DNA of 7,322 bases from a bacterium (GCA_028819835.1 JAPPKR010000082.1:1-7322); one strand, 5' to 3'. Positions 1 through 5,282 are shown, counted from the first letter of the stretch. The notes: generated from the sequence alone by a model not told the origin. Numbers and translations: made by a program.

Positions 1-277
1 TCCCGGTGATGAGATTCCCGCCCAGGGTCTTTCCGGTTCCCCAGCAAGCCAGGGTAGAGAGTTCCATGAAGGGGGAGTCCCGATCCACCAGCAACTCGAT
101 CCGCTGGCGGGCAAGGAGTTTGCCTCTGGACAGGTGGCGCTTCACGTATTTGGGTCCACCCCCCTTCCGGGCCTGGGCCATCAACTCCTCGAACCCGGCG
201 AGCGTGGTGACCATGGACTCCCGGTTGGCCCGGAACTCCGGAGACGACCGGTCGATCTTGGTGGGCAGGACGGGCAT
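1..277 (-). CDS. Acyl-CoA carboxylase carboxyltransferase (beta) subunit, N-terminal part; runs off left edge
   Basis: Only the first 92 codons are in the window. The ATG is at 277-275 on the minus strand and the frame stays open to position 1. The translation has the N-terminal pattern of biotin-dependent carboxyltransferase beta subunits of the propionyl-/methylcrotonyl-CoA carboxylase family: an F-R-x-N-R-E-x-M segment (residues 15-22), a GGG turn (39-41), RGKLLARQRI (51-60), DRDSPFMELS (65-74) and LACWG (76-80), ending in the NLITG strand (88-92). The N-R-E start and GGG turn resemble the methylcrotonyl-CoA carboxylase (leucine degradation) and general acyl-CoA carboxylase subgroup, but the substrate cannot be set from this fragment. 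In the known family the subunit moves the carboxyl group from biotin to acyl-CoA in the cytoplasm. It is divergent from the hydratase-fold gene at 325 with 47 bp between, which fits an acyl-CoA catabolic locus. No Shine-Dalgarno sequence precedes the ATG. Confidence 0.85.
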   Translation of the reverse strand, partial: MPVLPTKIDRSSPEFRANRESMVTTLAGFEELMAQARKGGGPKYVKRHLSRGKLLARQRIELLVDRDSPFMELSTLACWGTGKTLGGNLITG

Positions 278-288
278 AGACGCTTGGA

Positions 289-294
289 AGGCTA
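289..294 (-). promoter_or_regulatory. Candidate -10 box for the carboxyltransferase gene
   Basis: On the minus strand the sequence reads TAGCCT (TAnnnT type), 11 nt before the ATG at 277. No convincing -35 element lies 16-18 bp upstream. With a start site about 7 nt after the box, the leader would be only a few bases long, which agrees with the lack of a Shine-Dalgarno sequence. Based on a six-base match and position only. Confidence 0.3.
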
Positions 295-310
295 CCGTCC
301 GTCACTGCCG

Positions 311-316
311 TATTCT
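311..316 (+). promoter_or_regulatory. Candidate -10 box TATTCT for a leaderless hydratase-fold gene
   Basis: TATTCT lies exactly 8 nt before the GTG start at 325, in the 47-bp divergent spacer. Transcription starting 7-8 nt after the box would begin at the start codon, giving a leaderless mRNA. The same hexamer at the same distance precedes the molybdoenzyme gene at 3503. No good -35 is at 17 bp; the closest match, TTGGAA at 284-289, leaves a long 21-bp spacer. Confidence 0.45.
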
Positions 317-324
317 TTGCGGGT

Positions 325-1134
325 GTGAGCTACAGACACATCCAGATCGAGACCGAGGGCCACATCGGGTGGCTGTGGCTCAACCGTCCTGACAAGATGA
401 ACGCCTTCTCTCCCGACCTGTGGGAGGACCTGCCCCGGGCGGCCGACGAGTTGGGCGACAATCCCGAGGTGCGGGTGATAGTGGTGGCGGGCCGGGGTCG
501 GGCGTTCACGGTGGGAATCGACCTGAACATGCTTGGCGACCTGGCGCCCCGCGGGGGGTCGCCGGTGGCGTTCCGGAAGGCCCTGTATGGCCGTCTCAAG
601 GAACTCCAGCAGACCTTCAGCGCTCTGCAGCGTTCCCCCGTGCCGGTTATCGCCGCGGTTCACGGGTGGTGTATCGGGGCGGGAATGGACCTCATCACCG
701 CCTGCGACATCCGGCTGGCCGCTTCCGACGCGGTGTTCTCGGTGCGGGAGACCCGCATGGCGATGGTGGCCGACATGGGCACCTTGGAGCGGCTTCCCAA
801 TGTGGTGTCGGCAGGCCATGTGGCGGAACTGGTCTACACCGGAAAAGACATAGACGCGGCCCGGGCGGAGCGGATGGGGCTGGTAAACGAGGTCTATCCG
901 GACTCCGCCGCGCTGATGGAGGGCGCCCGGGCCTGGGCGAGCCAGATCGCCTCCAACTCTCCCCTGGCGGTGCAGGGCGCCAAAGCGGTGCTATCGGCCG
1001 AGGAGGGACGGTCGGTGACGGAAGCCTTGGACTATGTGGCCCTCTGGAACACCGCCTTCCTGGAGTCCAATGACCTGGCCGAAGCCATGGCCGCTTTCAT
1101 GGAGCGGCGGCCTCCCCGGTTCACCGGAGATTGA
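325..1134 (+). CDS. Enoyl-CoA hydratase/isomerase family protein, dienoyl-CoA isomerase-like active site
   Basis: The 269-aa protein is a full-length crotonase-fold enzyme. Visible family elements are the NRPDKMNAF segment (20-28), the first oxyanion-hole region with GIDLNML (64-70), and the second with HGWCIGAGMDL (113-123) followed by ACDIRLAASD (126-135). Asp122, Glu142 and Asp150 fall at the spacing (20 and 8 residues) of the three acidic residues of delta3,5-delta2,4-dienoyl-CoA isomerases (rat ECH1 Asp176, Glu196, Asp204). The following ADMGTLERLP stretch (149-158) also resembles that group. Classical hydratases have Glu at the first of these positions and Gly at the third. I therefore infer an isomerase acting on unsaturated acyl-CoAs in beta-oxidation. 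The carboxylase neighbour keeps a methylglutaconyl-CoA hydratase role possible, but the residues argue against it. The start is GTG at 325 with no Shine-Dalgarno sequence. The TGA stop directly touches the stop codon of the opposing gene. Confidence 0.88.
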   Translation: MSYRHIQIETEGHIGWLWLNRPDKMNAFSPDLWEDLPRAADELGDNPEVRVIVVAGRGRAFTVGIDLNMLGDLAPRGGSPVAFRKALYGRLKELQQTFSALQRSPVPVIAAVHGWCIGAGMDLITACDIRLAASDAVFSVRETRMAMVADMGTLERLPNVVSAGHVAELVYTGKDIDAARAERMGLVNEVYPDSAALMEGARAWASQIASNSPLAVQGAKAVLSAEEGRSVTEALDYVALWNTAFLESNDLAEAMAAFMERRPPRFTGD

Positions 1135-2010
1135 TCAACCCGGGTCGGGGGCCCAATGGTGCACCCTGGGGGGATTGCGGAACCCGAGTTCCTTACAGAG
1201 CGCCTGGTACTCCACCCGATTGACGCCGCGCCAGCGGATCTCGTCCAAGGTCGGGGAGATGGGGGCGTCCCGCCTGAGGGTGGTCAACTCCCTGAACAGC
1301 AGGACATCGTCCTGTCGCTCGCCCAGATTCTTGGCCAATCGGGCCGCCCCTCTCACCGGCACCTCCCAGTCCCGAGGATCGGGAGGGATGTACTCCAGGT
1401 GCTGGTAGTGCCCCAGCACCGTGGCCGATGACTTGGCGCCCCAGCCGGGGATGCCGGGAATGCCGTCCGCGGAGTCTCCCACCAGCGCCAGATAATCGGG
1501 GATTGACTCCGGCGCCACCCCGAATTTGGCCCGCACTCCGTCGGCGTCGAGCATCTGGCCCTTGCGACGATCGAAGGTCACCACCCGTTGACCCGAGACG
1601 CACTGGGTCAGGTCCTTGTCGGGGCTCACCAGTATCACCCTTTCCGCCTCTGGAGAGAAGCGGTGGGCGCCGCTGGCCATGGCGTCGTCGGCTTCGAATT
1701 TGGTCATCCCCCACACCGTGACTCCCAGGGCCCGGAAGGCCCGCTCCGCCAGGCCGAACTGGCCCATGAGGTCCTCGGGTACGCCCTCCCCGGTCTTGTA
1801 GCCGTGGTACATGTCGTTGCGAAAACTCTCGATCACGGTGTCGGTGGCCGCGGCGATGTGGGTCAGGTCGGGGTCCCGCAGGAGCGAGAGGGTGGTGTTC
1901 AGCAGTCCGTAAACGGCCCCGACCTCGCGACCATCCGGCGAGGCACGGGAAGGAAACCCGAAGTAAGCGCGGAACAGTTCGTATGTACCATCCAGCAGAT
2001 GCACGAACAT
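1135..2010 (-). CDS. Stand-alone 5'-3' exonuclease, FEN/T5-type 5' nuclease family
   Basis: The 291-aa protein is about the size of the 5'-nuclease domain of DNA polymerase I but has no polymerase domain. This is a common actinobacterial form, thought to remove flaps or RNA primers and to assist repair. Metal-ligand motifs are in the expected order: Asp7 in LLDGT, Asp57 with the downstream SFRNDMYHGYK stretch (62-72), Glu106/Asp108/Asp109 in FEADDA, Asp131/Asp133 in SPDKDL, and Asp179/Asp182 in LVGDSADGIPG (176-186). That last motif leads into the helix-3-turn-helix DNA-binding loop GIPGWGAKSSA (186-196). I chose the ATG at 2010 because homologues begin with a short strand leading to the L-L-D-G-T motif; the open frame continues 12 codons further upstream but without family-like sequence. 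A well-spaced promoter ends 7 nt before this ATG. One oddity: the basic residue usually found a few positions after Y-K is replaced here by G-E-G (74-76). Confidence 0.9.
   Translation of the reverse strand: MFVHLLDGTYELFRAYFGFPSRASPDGREVGAVYGLLNTTLSLLRDPDLTHIAAATDTVIESFRNDMYHGYKTGEGVPEDLMGQFGLAERAFRALGVTVWGMTKFEADDAMASGAHRFSPEAERVILVSPDKDLTQCVSGQRVVTFDRRKGQMLDADGVRAKFGVAPESIPDYLALVGDSADGIPGIPGWGAKSSATVLGHYQHLEYIPPDPRDWEVPVRGAARLAKNLGERQDDVLLFRELTTLRRDAPISPTLDEIRWRGVNRVEYQALCKELGFRNPPRVHHWAPDPG
1986..1991 (+). promoter_or_regulatory. Weak candidate -10 box for the acidic-protein gene
   Basis: TACCAT (TAnnnT) lies 7 nt before an in-frame ATG at 1999, the same spacing as the other candidate leaderless promoters in this window. 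There is no recognisable -35. If it is real, the acidic protein starts at 1999 rather than 2023 and its 5' end overlaps the exonuclease gene by 12 bp. The motif is short and could be chance. Confidence 0.25.
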
Positions 2011-2017
2011 TCTGATG

Positions 2018-2046
2018 ATGCTATGAAGGATCCTGGAAGTGGTCAA
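2018..2046 (-). promoter_or_regulatory. Sigma-70-type promoter of the exonuclease gene (TTGACC-N17-TAGCAT)
   Basis: Read on the minus strand, the -35 is TTGACC (2046-2041), followed by a 17-bp spacer and the -10 TAGCAT (2023-2018). The ATG of the exonuclease begins 7 nt further on at 2010, so transcription is expected to begin at or within a base of the start codon, giving a leaderless mRNA. This is the best matched promoter in the window: five of six -35 bases, ideal spacing, and the conserved TAnnnT. It overlaps the first codons of the divergent plus-strand gene. Confidence 0.6.
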
Positions 2047-2556
2047 GCCGACGCTGAAGGAAGCGAGGAGGCTGCGCCGGTTGAGGGATCGGGCGCGGAG
2101 AGTTCCGACACCGGAGATGACGCGTTCGAGGGAGAGAACGGACCCGGCTGGAGGGAGGCGGGCGAGGAACTGAACGACCTCAGGGACACTTTTCGTTCCA
2201 GCTACCAGGAGGGCGCCGCGGAGGGTCCGTCCAGGGAGGACGTGATAAACGCCTTCCGCACCTTGGGAGAGGCAATTACGAACATCGCCTCAGGCGCCGG
2301 GAATACCCTCAAGGATCCCCAGGTGAAGCAGCAGGTCAAGAAGACCACGTCCTCCGCCGTCTCGGCGATCAGCGGGATTCTCCTGGAGTGGAGCGCCGAT
2401 TTGCGGAGCCGCCTGCGGGAAAAGGAAGAGCAAGAGGAGCAGGAGGCCGGGGATCCCGCCGATGCTGAATCCGGCTCCTCCCACGCAACCACTGCCGACG
2501 CCGAAGGCTCCGATGGCGAGGTCGGCGGTCCCGACCCCGCCACTACGAGAGCCTGA
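2023..2556 (+). CDS. Unrecognised acidic helical protein, 177 aa
   Basis: I do not recognise a named family. The first 45 residues are disordered-looking and rich in Glu, Asp, Gly and Ser. Residues 44-66 and 70-91 look like amphipathic helices, the second reading EDVINAFRTLGEAITNIA. Residues 97-140 form a longer helix that starts basic (VKQQVKK), passes a small hydrophobic stretch (SAVSAISGILLEW, 111-123), and ends in a strongly charged REKEEQEEQE run (132-141). The tail is acidic and low in complexity. There is no cysteine, signal peptide or clear membrane helix, so a cytoplasmic or membrane-surface protein is likely. The start is uncertain: ATG 2023 leaves 12 bp to the exonuclease start, while the in-frame ATG at 1999 would add eight residues (MHEHSDDA) and overlap it. 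Neither has a Shine-Dalgarno sequence. It ends 15 bp before the sulfurtransferase and probably shares its transcript. Coding is supported by codon bias and the tight downstream spacing. Confidence 0.7.
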   Translation: MKDPGSGQADAEGSEEAAPVEGSGAESSDTGDDAFEGENGPGWREAGEELNDLRDTFRSSYQEGAAEGPSREDVINAFRTLGEAITNIASGAGNTLKDPQVKQQVKKTTSSAVSAISGILLEWSADLRSRLREKEEQEEQEAGDPADAESGSSHATTADAEGSDGEVGGPDPATTRA

Positions 2557-2559
2557 GCC

Positions 2560-2565
2560 AGGGAA
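2560..2565 (+). promoter_or_regulatory. Ribosome binding site of the sulfurtransferase gene
   Basis: AGGGAA lies 6 nt before the ATG at 2572, within the 15-bp gap after the upstream stop codon. It favours this ATG over the second one at 2581, and fits translation from an internal position of a two-gene mRNA, unlike the leaderless-looking first genes of other units here. Confidence 0.5.
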
Positions 2566-2571
2566 CATCCG

Positions 2572-3414
2572 ATGGCGCTGATGGCTGCCGAGGTCCTGGC
2601 CGGGCGGCTTTCAGACCCGCGGACGGTGATCGGTGATGTGCGGTGGTACCTCGCTGATCCCGACCAGGGCCGGGTGGAGTATTACCGCGGGCACCTGCCG
2701 GGTGCGCGGTTCGTGGATCTGGACACCGACCTGAGCGGAACGGAGGGTCCGGGTCGTCACCCCTTGCCTTCGGTGGACGCGTTCACTCGTGCCCTGGGGA
2801 GAATGGGCATCAGCCCCGATCACACGGTGGTGGCTTATGATGCTTCCGGAGGGGCGATAGCCGCCCGCCTGTGGTGGATGCTGGACTCGATAGGGCACCG
2901 GTCGGTGTTCGTGCTCGATGGAGGATTCCAGGCATGGGTGGAGGCGGGCCTGCCCCTTACCACCGCCGTTCCCCGGACCTCGCCTGTCGACTACCCCCCG
3001 TCGCAGGGGTGGAGGGGAGTGGTGAACGGGGATCAGGTGCGTTCGTTCCTGGGTCGCCGTCCCATCCTGGATGCCCGCTCCGAGGACCGCTACCGGGGCG
3101 AGAACGAGGTGGTGGATCCCCGGGCCGGCCACATTCCAACCGCCCGCGCCGCCTTTTTCGGGAAGAACCTGACTCCCGAAGGCAGGTTCCTTCCTCCTGA
3201 GTCGCTGCGACTGCGTTACCGGGCTCTGGGGGTAGGGGAGTCTGACGCCGCTGTCGCATATTGCGGAAGCGGGGTCACTGCGTGCCATAACCTCTTGGCG
3301 CTGCGTCTCGCCGGATACTTCGGGCACCTGTATGAGGGGTCCTGGAGCGACTGGTCCAGCCGTCCCGATCCCCTGGTGGCCACCGGACCGTGCCCGGGAG
3401 ACGCCCCCGCGTAG
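2572..3414 (+). CDS. sseA: 3-mercaptopyruvate/thiosulfate sulfurtransferase, two rhodanese domains
   Basis: The 280-aa protein has the tandem rhodanese layout. The N-terminal non-catalytic domain (about 5-132) contains DVRWYL, the YYRGHLPGARFVDLD segment (37-51) and VVAYDASGG (86-94), where Asp90 sits in place of the active cysteine. The C-terminal catalytic domain (about 149-270) contains ILDARSEDRYRGE (165-177), the GHIP turn (186-189) and the active loop YCGSGVTAC with Cys231. A CG(S/T)GVTA loop is typical of mercaptopyruvate sulfurtransferases, whereas thiosulfate rhodaneses usually have CRKGVTA, so mercaptopyruvate is the more likely donor; some actinobacterial enzymes of this type use thiosulfate. 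The family moves sulfane sulfur to thiols or cyanide in the cytoplasm; with thiosulfate the by-product is sulfite. It follows the acidic 177-aa gene by 15 bp and precedes the molybdoenzyme by 88 bp. It ends in tandem in-frame stops (TAG TGA, 3412-3417). Confidence 0.92.
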   Translation: MALMAAEVLAGRLSDPRTVIGDVRWYLADPDQGRVEYYRGHLPGARFVDLDTDLSGTEGPGRHPLPSVDAFTRALGRMGISPDHTVVAYDASGGAIAARLWWMLDSIGHRSVFVLDGGFQAWVEAGLPLTTAVPRTSPVDYPPSQGWRGVVNGDQVRSFLGRRPILDARSEDRYRGENEVVDPRAGHIPTARAAFFGKNLTPEGRFLPPESLRLRYRALGVGESDAAVAYCGSGVTACHNLLALRLAGYFGHLYEGSWSDWSSRPDPLVATGPCPGDAPA

Positions 3415-3416
3415 TG

Positions 3417-3431
3417 AGGCCGAATCGGCCT
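3417..3431 (+). terminator. Hairpin just after the sulfurtransferase stop; weak terminator candidate
   Basis: AGGCCG (3417-3422) and CGGCCT (3426-3431) form a perfect 6-bp GC-rich stem with an AAT loop, beginning at the last base of the tandem stop codons. No T-run follows, so it would be at best a non-canonical terminator or an RNA-stabilising hairpin. A second dyad, CGCCGG (3439-3444) with CCGGCG (3462-3467), lies downstream. A break in transcription here fits the separate -10 box found for the next gene. Confidence 0.35.
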
Positions 3432-3488
3432 GCGCTGACGCCGGCCGGAAGCTCTCGATTCCCGGCGAAGATAGTCCGCCGTCCAAAG

Positions 3489-3494
3489 TATTCT
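3489..3494 (+). promoter_or_regulatory. Candidate -10 box TATTCT for a leaderless molybdoenzyme mRNA
   Basis: TATTCT lies exactly 8 nt before the ATG at 3503, the same hexamer and spacing as before the GTG at 325. The GGGGA at 3496-3500 is only 2 nt from the ATG, too close to act as a Shine-Dalgarno sequence. A start of transcription at or next to the ATG is therefore the simplest reading. No good -35 match is visible at 16-18 bp. Confidence 0.45.
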
Positions 3495-3502
3495 TGGGGA
3501 TC

Positions 3503-5242
3503 ATGCGTTCTTTAATCTCTCGTTCTCACCACAGGATCGCCGGTGCGGTGGCGGCGGCGCTGGCTCTGGCGGTCGGCGAGTTGATCGCCGGGGTCTCTCC
3601 GGCTTCCGTCTCCCTCACCGAAGCGGTAGGCGGCCTGGCGATCGACTATGTTCCCCCACCCGTCAAGGACTTCGCCATAGCGGTGTTCGGGATCCACGAC
3701 AAGCTGGCCCTGATCATCGGAATGGTGGTGGTGACGGTGGTGCTGGGGGCTTTGGTAGGAAAAAGGGCGGCTCGGCGTTGGTCGGTGGCCGTGTGGGTGT
3801 TCGGCCTCTTCGGCCTGTTGGGCGCTTTCTCCTTGCAACGGGAGCCTGACATTGGTTGGCCTTCGTCGATCATCTACGCGGCTGTGGCCGCGGCGGTGGC
3901 GCTCGTCGCACTCAGAGTCCTCTACCGATGGCTCCCGGCGGCGGCAACCGAGAGTGGCGATGCCTCCCCCGTCGAGGCGGCTATGGAAGGAGACGAGCAC
4001 GCTGACGACGAAGCCGACCCGAGCGAATCGGCTCCGGAGTCGGAGCCCGAGATCTCTCGGCGGAAGTTCCTGGTGGGAGTGGGGGCGGTATTCGGGCTGG
4101 CGGTGGCGGCGGCCGCCGGCGGTCGCCTGCTTCTGGAGCGCACCAAGCAGGCCCTGGCCGGCCGGGAAGATGTCGTGCTTCCCCAGGCCACGACGACGAC
4201 CACCACGAGCCCGACCACAACCGCGGCCAGCCCGTCGACCACCGAGGCGGGCGCCGGCGCGGTCGAGGCGACCACCACCACCACCGAGGCGACCACCACC
4301 ACTGCGCCGGCGGTGGAGGGAGCGGGACCGCTTCCTGCCGGACACTCTCTGGATGTGGATGGGATCAGCCCGATCATCACCCCCAACGAGCATTTCTACC
4401 TGATCGACACCGCCCTCAGCCCGCCTCAGGTGAACCTGGAGGAGTGGACCCTGAAGGTCACCGGCTTGGTGGAAAACCCCTACGAGATCAGCTTCGATGA
4501 GTTGTTGACCCGACCGTTGGTGGAGCGATACGTGACGCTTTCCTGCGTCTCCAACCAGGTGGGAGGCTCTCTGGTCGGTCACGCCAAGTGGCTGGGCGTG
4601 CCGCTCAGCTTGATCTTGGACGAGGCCGGACTCCTTCCCCAGGCGGAGCAGATCGTGGGGCGCTCGGTGGACGGCTTTACGGTTGGTTTCCCCTCAAGCA
4701 TTCCCTACGACGGCAGGGACGCCCTGGTGGCGGTGGGGATGAACGACGAGCCCCTTCCCATCGAGCACGGGTTCCCGGTCCGGTTGGTGGTGGCCGGGCT
4801 GTACGGTTATGTGTCCGCCACCAAGTGGCTATCCGAGTTGGAGTTGACTACTTGGGACGGGTTTGACGCCTACTGGGTACCGAGGGGATGGGCCAAGGAG
4901 GCGCCTGTCAAGACCCAGTCGCGGATCGACACTCCCCTGGAAGGGCGCATCGCGGCCCGTGCAAGGGCCATCGCCGGCGTTGCGTGGGCCCCTCACCGGG
5001 GGGTTGACCGAGTTGAGGTGCGGATCGACGAGGGAGAGTGGATCGAGGCGGAGTTGTCCAGCGAGATCTCTGACAACTCGTGGCGGCAGTGGAAGGTTGA
5101 CTGGGATCCGGAGCCGGGCCGGTACAGGCTCCAGGTGCGGGCCACCGACGGCGACGGGATCACCCAGACCGAGTTGCGGGTTCCTCCGGCCCCAGACGGG
5201 GCGACCGGCTGGCACACCATACACGTGACCGTGGTCGCCTGA
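3503..5242 (+). CDS. Membrane-anchored molybdopterin oxidoreductase, sulfite oxidase superfamily, with internal Tat motif
   Basis: The 579-aa protein has three parts. (1) Residues 10-144 hold four apparent membrane helices (about 11-30, 67-86, 93-112, 121-140). The basic N-terminus and the GKRAARR loop (86-92) place the N-terminus and the end of helix 4 inside. (2) After an acidic cytoplasmic linker (about 149-183) comes SRRKFL (185-190), a twin-arginine motif, directly before helix 5 (about 190-209). A Thr-rich linker (230-268) follows. (3) From about 281 on is the molybdopterin-binding domain: PNEHFYLID (294-302), the WTLKVTGLVENP region (315-326) and LSC with candidate Mo-ligand Cys348. 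A C-terminal dimerisation-type beta domain follows (about 485-577). The family transfers two electrons at a Mo centre; the substrate is unknown, with sulfite or another oxo-compound possible. By the topology, catalysis is outside the membrane. The start at 3503 was chosen because the upstream frame lies within the sulfurtransferase coding region and is not family-like. Confidence 0.88.
   Translation: MRSLISRSHHRIAGAVAAALALAVGELIAGVSPASVSLTEAVGGLAIDYVPPPVKDFAIAVFGIHDKLALIIGMVVVTVVLGALVGKRAARRWSVAVWVFGLFGLLGAFSLQREPDIGWPSSIIYAAVAAAVALVALRVLYRWLPAAATESGDASPVEAAMEGDEHADDEADPSESAPESEPEISRRKFLVGVGAVFGLAVAAAAGGRLLLERTKQALAGREDVVLPQATTTTTTSPTTTAASPSTTEAGAGAVEATTTTTEATTTTAPAVEGAGPLPAGHSLDVDGISPIITPNEHFYLIDTALSPPQVNLEEWTLKVTGLVENPYEISFDELLTRPLVERYVTLSCVSNQVGGSLVGHAKWLGVPLSLILDEAGLLPQAEQIVGRSVDGFTVGFPSSIPYDGRDALVAVGMNDEPLPIEHGFPVRLVVAGLYGYVSATKWLSELELTTWDGFDAYWVPRGWAKEAPVKTQSRIDTPLEGRIAARARAIAGVAWAPHRGVDRVEVRIDEGEWIEAELSSEISDNSWRQWKVDWDPEPGRYRLQVRATDGDGITQTELRVPPAPDGATGWHTIHVTVVA
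4187..4305 (+). repeat. ACG/ACC trinucleotide low-complexity tract encoding the Thr-rich linker
   Basis: Runs of ACG, ACC and related codons encode poly-Thr blocks (residues 230-235, 238-240, 257-261, 264-267 of the molybdoenzyme) separated by Ala, Glu, Ser and Pro. Within it the 17-mer GAGGCGACCACCACCAC occurs exactly twice, at 4265-4281 and 4286-4302, 21 bp apart, so the copies are in frame. The tract probably arose by slippage or unequal exchange and is likely variable in length. It encodes an extended extracytoplasmic spacer between the last membrane helix and the molybdenum domain. Confidence 0.75.
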
Positions 5243-5282
5243 GGGCGGTTGGGTCGGACCTGAACCCGGGCAACCAATCCGG

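Noticed and set aside
292..819. Minus-strand open frame (175 aa) opposite the hydratase-fold gene, possibly extending the carboxylase locus
   Set aside because: The carboxyltransferase starts at 277 in its own frame, and this region encodes the crotonase motifs on the plus strand. The antisense product looks random.
1588..1998. Upstream extension of the acidic-protein frame
   Set aside because: It lies antisense to the conserved part of the exonuclease and changes composition sharply at about 2000. The real start is 1999 or 2023.
3332..3502. 57-codon N-terminal extension of the molybdoenzyme frame
   Set aside because: It overlaps the end of the sulfurtransferase and is Pro/Arg-rich without family character. 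The ATG at 3503 begins a normal basic N-terminus and has a -10 box just upstream.
2611..3504. Long minus-strand open frame (297 aa) opposite the sulfurtransferase
   Set aside because: The plus strand encodes a clear two-domain sulfurtransferase over the same bases. The antisense translation is Pro/Arg/Gly/Ser-rich with no recognisable motif, as expected from GC-rich codon bias.
4190..4305. Trinucleotide tract considered as a CRISPR-like or intergenic repeat
   Set aside because: The unit is a codon repeat inside one reading frame, with no spacers and no cas gene nearby. It encodes a Thr-rich linker.
3512..4582. Long minus-strand open frame (356 aa) opposite the molybdoenzyme
   Set aside because: It is rich in Arg, Gly and His, lacks any domain pattern, and mirrors the membrane helices and Thr tract of the real gene. 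Judged a shadow frame.
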